From Gonocerus acuteangulatus (Eukaryota; Arthropoda; Insecta; Hemiptera; Coreidae), in NCBI GenBank assembly GCA_946811695.1, contig OX328126.1:3815418-3879417 (forward strand): a stretch of DNA of 64,000 nt. Reading direction: 5' to 3'. Below the pieces are notes generated by a model that was given only the letters and a program-made list of their open reading frames with translations, was not told the origin of the DNA and did no database searches. Within the stretch, counting starts at the first letter, position 1, and every line of letters starts with the position of its first letter. Below, one piece after another: positions 1-23,371 of this stretch. Made by a program: the position numbers and the translations under genes.

Positions 1-66
1 GCACAGAAATGTGTCCTCAGAATCACTCATCTTCACTGCACGCGTTCACTTCTGGCGAGCTGCAAC

Positions 67-457
67 TACATCGGATCGATCGATGTCAGGTCCAATGTAG
101 GCCCTGATGTCGGGCCCGATCGGTCAGCCGATATCGGATCGGTGGAGGTCGGGACCAATGTAGGCGCCGACGTCGGGCCTAATTGGTCAGCTGATATCGG
201 ATCGGTGGAGGTCGAGACCAATGTAGGCGCCGACGTCGGACCTGATCTGTCAGCCGATATCGGATCGGTGGAGGTCGGGACCAATGTAGGCGCCGTCGTC
301 GGGCCTAATCGGTCAGCTGATATCGGATCGGTGGAGGTCGAGACCAATGTAGGCGCCGACGTCGGACCTGATCTGTCAGCCGATATCGGATCGGTGGAGG
401 TCGGGACCAATGTAGGCGCCGACGTCGGGCCTGGTCGGTCAGCCGATATCGGATCGG
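67..457. repeat. 63-bp tandem repeat, dimeric higher order
   Basis: About six copies of a GC-rich 63-bp unit; the GATATCGGATCGG word recurs at 130, 193, 256, 319, 382 and 445. Odd and even copies differ systematically (GTCGGGACC with GGGCCTAAT against GTCGAGACC with GGACCTGAT), so the real repeating block is a 126-bp dimer. Because 63 is a multiple of three, both strands stay open; this is read as a satellite and not a gene. Confidence 0.9.
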
Positions 458-786
458 GAGAAATAAGGATCCAATTTAGGTGCACCCTTAGGAGTGTGTA
501 TTTACCTCAATTGTAGCCTGCACAGGTATATGGAAAAGTTCAATTGTGCATGTGCAAACTTTTGAGAGAAATTTACCTTTTACTCTCCCTTCTGCAAAGC
601 CGTTCATCGTGTATTCACTTTACACGGAACACTAAAAAAAAAAAACTAATTATGTCTCGTTTATGACCAGGGAAGGCTTTGAGAGGTCAGGCAAGGGAGA
701 TAGTGTTTAATGTTTATATATTCTTAGCCAAAGCTAAGGCAGTAAACAATTTAAACTATACTCTGTTCAAATAGATATTGTAGTTT
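458..786. other. Intergenic, nothing recognised
   Basis: AT-rich sequence between the 63-bp array and a SINE fragment. I see no coding pattern or repeat. Confidence 0.5.
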
Positions 787-876
787 GAGGGAAAAGGCTG
801 TGGCCTATACCCTAGTGGTACTACCCTATAGTGGGAAAAGTGTTTAGGCCTTAACACTCACGGCCACCGGGCCTCC
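787..876 (-). mobile_element. SINE-A fragment (tRNA-derived head)
   Basis: Reading the minus strand, GGAGGCCCGGTGGCCGTGAG followed by TGTTAAGGCC matches the head of SINE-A, the commonest SINE in this window. The B-box half is degraded and the tail is missing, so it is an old fragment. Confidence 0.6.
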
Positions 877-1335
877 AAAAGTAACCAATGAAGGACTACT
901 GAGTTGCGATTATGGCTAGTTGAAAACTGATAGTTTTATGGCCAAGGTTGCGTAACAACTTTTACCCTAGATGTATGTGGTTACGTATAATACTTCTGTA
1001 GCACAACGCGGTCGATATCACGTGGTTGCTGCCGAGGCAGCGAGTGCCAGGCAAAAACTGACTAAACATCGTTAGACCCGCCTATAGTGCTAGCCGGAAC
1101 CATTACAGTATTGTCTTTGGAACTCTCGCCAATAAAACAAAGCAGTTAGAGGGATCTAACGATATTTCGTCTAGTGCTGTGGCTGGAGCGCGCTGCTTAC
1201 GCACCGACCACGTGTACCCGACCGCATTGTGCTGCAGTGCTTATGTCCGATATATAGGCCATACGTATTAAGTGGTGACTACGTTTACATTTTAAACACA
1301 TTAAAATTCAGAAAAACAAAAATATTTAATTATTT
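877..1335. other. 3' flank of the PIG-N-like gene, nothing recognised
   Basis: Mixed-composition sequence downstream of the minus-strand gene ending at 1336. No repeat family or exon could be assigned. Confidence 0.4.
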
Positions 1336-4125
1336 TTATTCACCTTCATCAACATGGGATTTCTTTTCTTCAACCTCGACAGAAACACTCATACCGGTCT
1401 CGGCTTTATGAAATTTCGAAAACAGCGAAGGCCACAAAAGAACAATTGATACAGGTTCCGCTAAATATGATAGCAAGAAAATAAATTGTAGGCATATGTT
1501 GGTAGAATTTTCCGGTTTGAGAAGAAATTGTGTAAAGGAAACTAGCGCAGCGAGGAACTGTTTTATCGCCAGATATCCCGAATGGTTGTTCTTACCGATG
1601 ATACTTATTGCAACATTCAGAAGAACTATCAGTGGGAAGGTCTTCAAAGTCACTTTGATAAGCGCATACTCCATTGAAGAAGGAGAGAAAAAAGATGGCA
1701 ACCTGTTCAACCAAGATTGTACTTCTAAAGAATTTCCCAAGACAATGAACGAAATTATTACATATGAAAGATAGTAAATACAGCTCCTCACATCGGACCA
1801 AATAATACTTGCTTCACTGAATTCACATCTAACATTGGAAGCAAGAAATTCACGAATATCAGAAAAACCTTCGACCAATATCCAAGAAAGTATATGGACC
1901 AATGTAAAGAATAGGGCAGTAAGTTCTAAACTCTTTGAGAGCAGTGTGACAAGAATGCTCAGACAACAGCTGATTTGTAAAACGCGTACCGGCAGTCTGG
2001 AACTTCCTATAAATGGAATGAAGATTATGAGAATTGATGGTGACCATGTTATTGCTAATTCGGTTAAATTTGAAGGGGCACCGTGTAGAGTTATGAAAAC
2101 CACATAAACCATAGGAAGTGTACCAGTAAGAAGCAAAGGAAAATCGAAATAAACGGGTTTTAAATTAAACAATAAAAATATCAACATAATTATCCAAACT
2201 GAACCACCAATAAGTAGCGAGGGGTAATGCAAAACGTTATTTTCGTACTGCAGAAAGAGCATTAAAGGTAGGGAAGACAGTGTCCAAAATGTAGGATATG
2301 GGTTCTGCTTTCTCCTGAGGTCTGTCAGACAAGAGAATGTAATACCTGTCATTATTGTACCACTTAAAACGATGGGATATTCAAAAATCATTGTAAAAAA
2401 TATGAAAAATACGAAGTGCATTAATGGTTTACCAGCGGATCCTTGATATGGCTCGTTGGTATTGGAATTATACATCTCAGACCAAGCAAACATTTCCTTC
2501 AAGATCAGCCAAATCATAACAATGGTTAGAAGCATTGAGCATACGATGGAGAAAGGAACCGACATATATATGAACGCCCATAAAGAGCCAAGGAATATCG
2601 CGGCACCTAGGAAATCAACAATGAATTTGGGTGTTAACAACAATTTCAAAAACGTTTGTTTCGGTTTGGGGACTGCGGTTTCACTCTGGGATTCCGGGCT
2701 TGGCAGAAGTTCCCGTTGGATGAGAGGAGTTATTTTAACTTTCTTCATTACCCAGCCAAGAGTTACAAAAGTCCAACCAAGAAGACTCAGAAGAACACAA
2801 GCTGCGGTATTCCTGGAATTGAACTCGCTGTAATACAATATCCCATTGTAGGATACTTCCATTAGTTTATACGACAAGGCTATGGATCTGTTGTAATCCT
2901 TCGAAGCTATTAAATCTTCTGCTTTGGTGATGTATTTCAGAACGACACGGGGCTCCATTGGGGAAAAATATCGCGCCCAGGTGGAACTCAACTTACTCTC
3001 GAACTCGACAAATAGATTGGCTATTTGCTTAGCATTGTTGAGAGACACCTTCGCTCGAATAAGGTTGTTCTTCAGACAGTATAATGGCGATACACCAAAC
3101 GAATTAACTGGTATTGGAATGCCTATAAGTGACGAGATTAAAGGTGTAATATCTTCAATGGTCATTTGATCCTTTTTCCTGTAAGGATGGACCTTTTCCT
3201 TGGCCAATTCTTCGTGTGTACAAAAACCTGCGCCCCAGGTGAGAAACGGCACAGCGCTAGCGCTAAAATTCTTTTCATAGTTTTTTTCAGAATAAGCAAA
3301 GCTGTTGGATGAAGTCAAAATGAAAGCGGTACCCGAATCGTTGAAATATCTTTCTAACTTATGATACAGGCCTTGAAGAGAGCGCAACGCATAACGCAGT
3401 TCTTCAGCAGTAAATGACGAAGTTGGTCCATAAATATGGTCGCTAATTTCGATGCCTGGCAAATGTAATATGATAAGTTTAATATCCTTCATTCCACAAT
3501 CCCTATCAATTCTCCCAGAAAATAATCCTTCAACTCTATCGAATATCCAATCATTTATTAATCTTGGGTATGGATAAATGGTCCTATTTTCCCATTCGCA
3601 ATTGTAAAAGTGTTTTTCCCCGTCGCCAAGGAACAAGGATTCCATCGAAGGCGATCCGACGTACAAAACCTTACTTAGTGAAAATACAGATTCCACTTCG
3701 GACTTCAAGCCAATCTTTGGAACTCCGGTCATAATTGTTTTCATACCAGATAAATAATTTTCTTCATGATTGAAGTAGTACCCGACAGTGCCATTAAAAT
3801 ATCTAAGAACCTTGTCCTTGCTTCTTGCCATATTGTACAAATCCCAGCTGAGTCCATCGACAATAGTAAGAACCACTCTTTTGGCCGGGCCGGATGAATT
3901 CGTCGCTTTTCCATGTAAACCGCGCAGAACTTTATCTTCAGGAGTTTTTCTCAGTTCAAAAGCACACTGGAGGAGTATCAGGTGTACGACAATCCCAAAA
4001 ATCCATCTCACAAGAAACTCTTTTAAAAAAAACATCACTCGTAAATTTAAAAACAGGTTCGGAAAATTTACTTGTAAATTCTGGCATACAAGATCATTAT
4101 TATTATATTCAAAAGTAACAAACAT
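1336..4125 (-). CDS. PIG-N-like GPI ethanolamine phosphate transferase 1 homologue, probably catalytically dead
   Basis: A 929-codon uninterrupted frame. Family members act in the ER membrane, adding ethanolamine phosphate to the first mannose of the GPI anchor. Order: one N-terminal membrane segment (about 37-55), a lumenal alkaline-phosphatase-like domain (about 82-350; VDG at 89-91, FLTWGAG at 294-300, ITPLISSLIGIPIPVNSFG just after), then a C-terminal PigN region of about a dozen hydrophobic segments. Length is normal for the family. Odd: the Asp of VDG (90) is kept, but the stretch expected to hold the nucleophilic Thr reads EENYLSG (121-127), the Asp-His pair reads Ser273-Asn274, and the last His aligns with Asn286. 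Met31 (codon 4033-4035) is a likelier start than Met1, since family members begin just before the first membrane segment. No introns, unlike typical animal PIGN genes, so possibly a retrocopy, but no poly(A) scar is visible. AATAAA overlaps the stop codon. Confidence 0.85.
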   Translation of the reverse strand: MFVTFEYNNNDLVCQNLQVNFPNLFLNLRVMFFLKEFLVRWIFGIVVHLILLQCAFELRKTPEDKVLRGLHGKATNSSGPAKRVVLTIVDGLSWDLYNMARSKDKVLRYFNGTVGYYFNHEENYLSGMKTIMTGVPKIGLKSEVESVFSLSKVLYVGSPSMESLFLGDGEKHFYNCEWENRTIYPYPRLINDWIFDRVEGLFSGRIDRDCGMKDIKLIILHLPGIEISDHIYGPTSSFTAEELRYALRSLQGLYHKLERYFNDSGTAFILTSSNSFAYSEKNYEKNFSASAVPFLTWGAGFCTHEELAKEKVHPYRKKDQMTIEDITPLISSLIGIPIPVNSFGVSPLYCLKNNLIRAKVSLNNAKQIANLFVEFESKLSSTWARYFSPMEPRVVLKYITKAEDLIASKDYNRSIALSYKLMEVSYNGILYYSEFNSRNTAACVLLSLLGWTFVTLGWVMKKVKITPLIQRELLPSPESQSETAVPKPKQTFLKLLLTPKFIVDFLGAAIFLGSLWAFIYMSVPFSIVCSMLLTIVMIWLILKEMFAWSEMYNSNTNEPYQGSAGKPLMHFVFFIFFTMIFEYPIVLSGTIMTGITFSCLTDLRRKQNPYPTFWTLSSLPLMLFLQYENNVLHYPSLLIGGSVWIIMLIFLLFNLKPVYFDFPLLLTGTLPMVYVVFITLHGAPSNLTELAITWSPSILIIFIPFIGSSRLPVRVLQISCCLSILVTLLSKSLELTALFFTLVHILSWILVEGFSDIREFLASNVRCEFSEASIIWSDVRSCIYYLSYVIISFIVLGNSLEVQSWLNRLPSFFSPSSMEYALIKVTLKTFPLIVLLNVAISIIGKNNHSGYLAIKQFLAALVSFTQFLLKPENSTNICLQFIFLLSYLAEPVSIVLLWPSLFSKFHKAETGMSVSVEVEEKKSHVDEGE

Positions 4126-4157
4126 CTGTTTCTATGAATCACGAAATCTCACAATAT

Positions 4158-4753
4158 ATTATAAAGGCGGGAACTCGTACGGTTATTTATGCATTAGCTT
4201 CAACGGAGGTTAAAGAACCGGCTCTCAGAGATCTGGATCATCACCGGGACAGAGATCTGGATCAAGGGGTCCATTGAGTTTTTGCCAATATGGCGACGGG
4301 ATTGACTAAAATTTCAATATAACCTTGAGCGAGCGAAAACACGTAGCACATATGTTAATGACACAATTGCTATGCGTTTCCGCTCGCTCAAGGTTATATC
4401 GAAACTCTAGTCAATCCAACTCGTTGATAATATAGATCAAGGATGGTTTTTCGGTGGATAAAGGACCGATATGCAATTTAACTGTGTTTCCTTTGTTTCG
4501 GCAAAATAAACAACAAATTAGGAAATCGCTTAACAAAAAACAAAGAAACTCAGGCGAAAAACACCAATCTACAAATGAATTGCTTTCTAAATAGAAAGGA
4601 AACAAGATGGTTACTATAAACACAATGGCCAATAGAATTGCTCATAGGAATAGACCAATAGAAATGCGTTATCCTTGATCCAGCTCTGAACGAGACCCAC
4701 AGCTTTAACCTGCGTTGAAGCTAATACGTAAGTATTCGTGTCACCACCTTATA
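4158..4753. mobile_element. Non-autonomous element with about 70-bp imperfect terminal inverted repeats
   Basis: The left end (TATAAAGGCGGGA onward, through TTAGCTTCAACG and AGGTTAAAG) reads as an imperfect inverted copy of the right end (CTTTAACCT, CGTTGAAGCTAA, TCACCACCTTATA). No transposase is visible. Its left edge is about 30 bp upstream of the first ATG of the PIG-N-like gene, so that gene's promoter must lie in or beyond this element. Family unknown. Confidence 0.6.
4298..4417. repeat. Long hairpin inside the inverted-repeat element
   Basis: Arms 4298-4347 and 4369-4417 are near-perfect inverted copies sharing the CGCTCGCTCAAGGTTATAT core, separated by a loop of about 21 nt. Transcribed, this would form a stem of roughly 49 bp. 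Confidence 0.85.
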
Positions 4754-4803
4754 CTCAGTTGGAAAGTCGGTTATAATCGTATTTATTTATTCAAATTTTA
4801 CCG

Positions 4804-4875
4804 TAGAGACCTGGTGACCGTGCTTGCTAAGGCGTGAACACTCCGTGCCAAAGGTCGTGGTTCGATTTTTTTTTT
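4804..4875 (+). mobile_element. SINE-A head, truncated
   Basis: GAGACCTGGTGACCGTG then GGCGTGAACACTCCGTGCC and GGTCGTGGTTCGAT match the tRNA-like head of SINE-A. The body after the B box is replaced by a T run. Confidence 0.75.
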
Positions 4876-4887
4876 AATATAATTAAA

Positions 4888-5170
4888 AAATCCGACTCAC
4901 AGGAAGTGCGACATCTTAGAGCGTTCCCATCCTTATCTTCAGTGTCATTTGGAAAACTTTTTTTTTTCTTTTTTTTTTTGATATTTCGTAAAAATTTAAA
5001 CACCTCCTAAAAGAACATATCGATGAAAAGCTAGATTCACGCGCCACAATAAACAGGAAACTGGCAATACCCAAACGGAAATTACTCGGTACACTTCCCC
5101 GAATTTCGCTATTACAAGTAATAAAGAACGCAGGAGCTGCATAATTAAGATCTTTCCTTAGAATTTGCGC
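4888..5170 (-). repeat. Dispersed repeat family ending in the CTAAGATG/GTCGGACT motif
   Basis: On the minus strand this runs through CAGTTTCCTG, TGTGGCGCG and GGTGTTTAAATTTTTACGA and ends in CTAAGATGTCGCACTTCC and GAGTCGGATTTTTT. The same order of blocks is seen at 53320-53510 (plus) and, in part, at 35601-35790 (minus). Confidence 0.6.
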
Positions 5171-5484
5171 AGCGTAGATTGTATTCCTGAATAATTTGTT
5201 TAAAATAACCCATATAAATAAAATAAAAAAATGAATAGTTGTGCTCCTTTCGTGGAGATTATTTTCCTTCCAGAGTTTTCTGTATGCATGGAACTACACT
5301 ACTTAATCAATAAACAAAACTTCACATTTTCATCTTTTGATCTGACGCAGGAACGGGATGCAGTCCCCCTAGTGGTAGATATCAGAAGTCATATGAAAAC
5401 AGAGGCGCTCCTAGTAGCAGCTTTGCCAACCACTACCACTTGTGGCGGGTGAATTCTATTCAAACATTGTACAATGTAACCCTC
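5171..5484. other. Intergenic, nothing recognised
   Basis: AT-rich sequence with no supported feature. Confidence 0.4.
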
Positions 5485-5775
5485 CCTTTCCGATAAACCG
5501 ATTTAGTTGATTTTTACAACACTTTTTTCTTGTTAGATACCAACAACGTATACTGCGTTTCGTTACAATACAACAGATATTACAACCAGTATGAGTATAT
5601 TAGTAATTTGGTTCCGGAGTATACCCCCCTTCAAGTGAAGCGATTTAGTTTACTTTTACAACAGATTATTCTCTTTAGATTACCACAACGAATATCGAGT
5701 TTCGTTGAAATATAACAAATATTACCACTGGTATTGGCAAATAACTACTTAGGCTCCAGAGTAAGCCCCCTCCAG
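5485..5775. repeat. Diverged tandem duplication, about 144 bp
   Basis: Two side-by-side copies, each with CGATTTAGTT, TTTTTACAAC-like, CGTTTCGTT/GAGTTTCGTT and ATATTACAACCAG/ATATTACCACTGG words, about 144 bp apart and substantially diverged. Confidence 0.65.
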
Positions 5776-6296
5776 ATGGACGATTTTGCTGGTTTCGATC
5801 CTTTGCTGGTGGAATAATAATAAGTTTCGTGACGTTATATTCACACTGAATATAACTCATCACACACTGAATATAAGTATGAATATAACTCGTCCAGTCA
5901 ACATGTTATGAAGATTCTTACCTGGATTTATTATCACTCTCAAAATTTAACAATTTAAAAATTATGGACCTCTGAATGAAGCGAAAAATTACAATAGACC
6001 TTAACACTACTTAATATAAGATTCCTGACGATGAATCTCAATAGCTTTGAAACGTCGCTAATTAAATTAATGTTTTAACAATACTTAAATTAATGTTTCA
6101 ACACATAGACTCTATACTACATTACCTACACAACAATGGATTATACCAACTCATTTGAACGCAGCTTAATGTTTCGTTACCATAGAGTCCTATAGAGACC
6201 CATAGGCAGAATATCCCACCATAGGCAGATAATTTATCTACCTTCTGATCCATACTAATTTTCCTAGGATGCAAATGCAAAAAGACTGATGTACAA
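5776..6296. other. Intergenic, nothing recognised
   Basis: AT-rich sequence; no exon or repeat family supported. Confidence 0.4.
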
Positions 6297-6301
6297 ACAT
6301 A

Positions 6302-6306
<5 letters not shown>

Positions 6307-6336
<30 letters not shown>

Positions 6337-6500
6337 GGCGCATCTACATCTAGGTCATTAGCGCCGACATCCAGGGTGCAGCGAGGAATTTTACCAGCGA
6401 GCCATGGGATGATAAAATTCCTGCCGGAGGTTGGGAATCGAACCCACCATCTCCCGCTTATGAATCCAAGGCGCTAGCCATTAGACCACGGGAGGCCCCC
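6307..6500 (-). mobile_element. SINE-B, full length, with 10-bp target-site duplication
   Basis: Minus strand: a tRNA-like head (GGCCTCCCGTGGTCTAATGG with B box GGTTCGATTCC, CAT in the anticodon-like position), a body with GGCAGGAATTTTATCATCCC, a tail GGCGCTAATGACCTAGATGT then GATGCGCCGT, and a poly(A) tail. The direct repeat ACATAATGTA lies at 6297-6306 and 6501-6510, showing insertion by target-primed reverse transcription. Confidence 0.92.
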
Positions 6501-6534
6501 ACATAATGTAAATAAACTTAATTTAAAATCATGC

Positions 6535-6735
6535 AATCTAATATTATATGTGTATGTATATATGTATGTAAATAATAAATGCAAACTTATTAAGCATAAT
6601 GTGATGTAAATATATGATATAATGTAATTTAGTAATATAGATATATGTATGTATAAATGTATGTATGTGTGTATATATATATATATATATATGTATAATG
6701 TAAGTATATAAGACAATGTAATGTATGTATGTAAT
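6535..6735. repeat. ATGT/AT simple-repeat region
   Basis: Imperfect (TATG)n and (TA)n tracts, purest at 6671-6692. Confidence 0.8.
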
Positions 6736-7087
6736 GTTTGTAATAACTATATGGATTGTAAGGTGTACAACGCCAGAAAGCGGAACACCAAAAAAAAAAA
6801 AAAATATATAAAATTAATGTTTTAACAATTTTGGAGAGAAACTCCTTCTAGTTACTTCAAGAATACATTGATTCTCCCCCACCCTATACGGCCATGACCC
6901 TCATCTTCAACTTAAATATATTAAATTTTTATAATTCATTTATTTTTATAAATTTCTTAACAATGTATTTTTTATTTTACTATGTAAAGATGTAGATACA
7001 GTGTATCAAAAGATATGGCATGGACTTAAAAATAAACTGCTCTACCATAGAATTAGTATGGTTGAGAAAATTTAAATAAATAAAATA

Positions 7088-7450
7088 TAAAACTTTTTCC
7101 AGCCAGGATAGGAAGTGATGCCTTTCATATTTGTTTAACACGTTCAATACGGCGAGCACCGTTTGGTGCTCATCAAGTCCTTATGGTTGGGCTGGGTGCA
7201 TCATGCGGTGCTCTCCCCACCCCTTCCCAGAGATCACGAGCACTGTAAGGAGCTCAGGCCCGTTCAGTTTTTCATTGCAATAAAATAATCAGACAGATGG
7301 GAAGTCAATTAGAATCAATCCCAGCGGTAGCCCAAAGTGAGCCAAGATGGCGGCAGAATTGAACGTGTTAAATAAAAGCCACCACTCCTCGTGAGAATTG
7401 AACCCTCAACTCTTCGCACAGTTTGTTCATGCCTTAAAACTTAACAATGC
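7088..7450 (-). mobile_element. Old SINE-A copy split by a MITE
   Basis: The body (CCAGCCAGGATAGG, GATGCC) lies left of the MITE at 7139-7367 and the degraded tRNA-like head (AAAGCCACCACTCCTCGTG, GAATTGAACC, CATGCCTTAA) lies right of it, in the order expected for one interrupted minus-strand SINE-A. Confidence 0.65.
7139..7367. mobile_element. piggyBac-like MITE with TTAA duplication
   Basis: The element is flanked by TTAA at 7135-7138 and 7368-7371. Its ends are perfect inverted copies of ACACGTTCAAT. It is 229 bp with no coding capacity. The TTAA target identifies the piggyBac superfamily; it sits inside a SINE-A copy. Confidence 0.85.
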
Positions 7451-7848
7451 CATCAGGCTTGCCAATAGGCACACCACACTTTCAGAATTTAATCATTAAT
7501 AACTCCTTGTTAAATTTTGTAAATGTTAAAAGGTTCTCCAGTATATATGATGTTAAGTATTTTTTGTTCTTCTCTCTTTTATTTCACTTTTCTGAATGCA
7601 GTTGTTGTTCCTTGAAGCTGTTGAGTCTTCATATGCGGTAAATTCACAATGAATATGGGACTTTACTTGAAGTCTGGTTAGAACTAATTACACTGCATGG
7701 TTATGGTAGTGAAATTAACTGAATTCTTATCGTTTTAAGATGATTCAGTACGATGTGGTACAAGATTAGCATTTTGTGAGATAAGGTATTCACTGTTTTT
7801 ATAAACACTTAAAAGATGAACGGAAAGAAAAAAAAACAATAACATAAG

Positions 7849-7854
7849 TTTATT
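7849..7854 (-). terminator. Poly(A) signal of the DCXR-like gene
   Basis: AATAAA on the minus strand, about 55 nt after the stop codon at 7909-7911. Confidence 0.7.
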
Positions 7855-7908
7855 TTAGTATTTATAAAGTCCAGAAAATGAAAAAATAATAAAGTATTCC
7901 AAGTCCTG

Positions 7909-22081
<14,173 letters not shown>

Positions 22082-22344
22082 CTTGAATTGGCTCTTTCAG
22101 CTGGCTCTATTGAAATAGGCAAGCTACTGCTCTGTTATCACTTGTAGCTTCATCTTGCCCTTGAACTCACATATTCCACAGAGAAATTATCCATTATAGC
22201 CAAATTTTCTACCCTCCTCTCATTTTTTTAAATGATTTATTGTTTTTTATTCTTATCATTAGAAATAATATTATGCTACATCAATATTGTGGATTAAATA
22301 TTGAATTTAAGCAGCAAACAGTTGATTCATAAATTTCAATAATA

Positions 22345-22377
<33 letters not shown>

Positions 22378-22793
22378 ATAAATAAATAAAGGAAAAAATA
22401 TTGCAAGATAAGAACCAAAATGATTGCTTATTTTTACCAATTAGCATTATTAAAATAGAAAATATATAAATTAGTGCAATTCATATTGAGAAGGAAACGA
22501 AATAGTGCGCACCTCAATTCAGCAGCACATCCCTGAGGAAGGTGGCTAATGTAACCCGCTTTCCACAAGAATTTTCTTAAAATAACCTATATACATTTAG
22601 AGTAAACATTAATACTTTTCCTCTTTTATATTTGTAATGAATGATGATGTAGATAAAGCAGTACACCATTAGTTCAATTCGACTAGTTTATTTGCTATCT
22701 TTTGCCTGACATGTTTTGTGTCGCACCTCTTCAGGGGCTTTCCTTATCACGAAGTCCTCTCGTCATTTATACTAGCTTGAATCAGGTGTAATA

Positions 22794-22865
<72 letters not shown>

Positions 22866-23232
22866 ACAACAGGGGACATATTTTGAACCTACTGGATAGG
22901 GTCAATGAAGGTACAAAGAAATTTTTCCAAAATTCTGTCATGAGTGCAACTTGAATAGCTACAGTCGTTCAGACGGTGCTAATAAAAATCATAAGCACAG
23001 TATACCATTATTTGATGCACTAAGGATAAAAAGCACCCTCACACTAGTTGTAATAGTGCGGAAAAATTGGGATAAGTAGAGGCATTGTTAATAAATACAT
23101 TTACACGTTTTCTTCATAAATTAATATATTTCAATAAATAATGCAATAAATAACTTAAATATATTTACAAGAGATGTACATATTTCCTTAAGATGGCCGT
23201 TGAATCGAATTATTTTTATATATTATGCTTTT
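22082..23232. other. Between DCXR start and the secreted-protein gene end
   Basis: Holds a poly(A) tract (22347-22375), an (AT)n tract (22799-22861) and repeat-like sequence at 22480-22760 that partly matches 23401-23550. The DCXR promoter must be in its first part, but no TATA box or other element could be assigned. Confidence 0.4.
22799..22861. repeat. (AT)n microsatellite
   Basis: Pure AT dinucleotide tract. Confidence 0.97.
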
Positions 23233-23371
23233 TCAGAACATATTCAGGCTCTTATTTGTGCAAGTGTATGCAGTGCAGTCAGGAGGGTTCCCATTGCGGG
23301 CTTTCTCGTAGGCGATGATGTACGACTCGAACCTAGGATGGTCGACGTATATCTTCATCTTGTCCAGTGTC
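23233..23371 (-). CDS. Secreted-protein gene, exon 2 (last)
   Basis: Acceptor CAATTTCAG, then one base completing Trp, then 45 codons from TLDKMKIYVDHPRFESY to CTNKSLNMF and stop TGA at 23233-23235. Markedly more GC-rich than its surroundings with a third-position C/G bias, as in a real exon. Two Cys in DCTAYTC. Confidence 0.75.

Noticed and set aside
66..516. Open frames on both strands of the 63-bp repeat
   Set aside because: Same period effect; no start context, domain or flanking exon.
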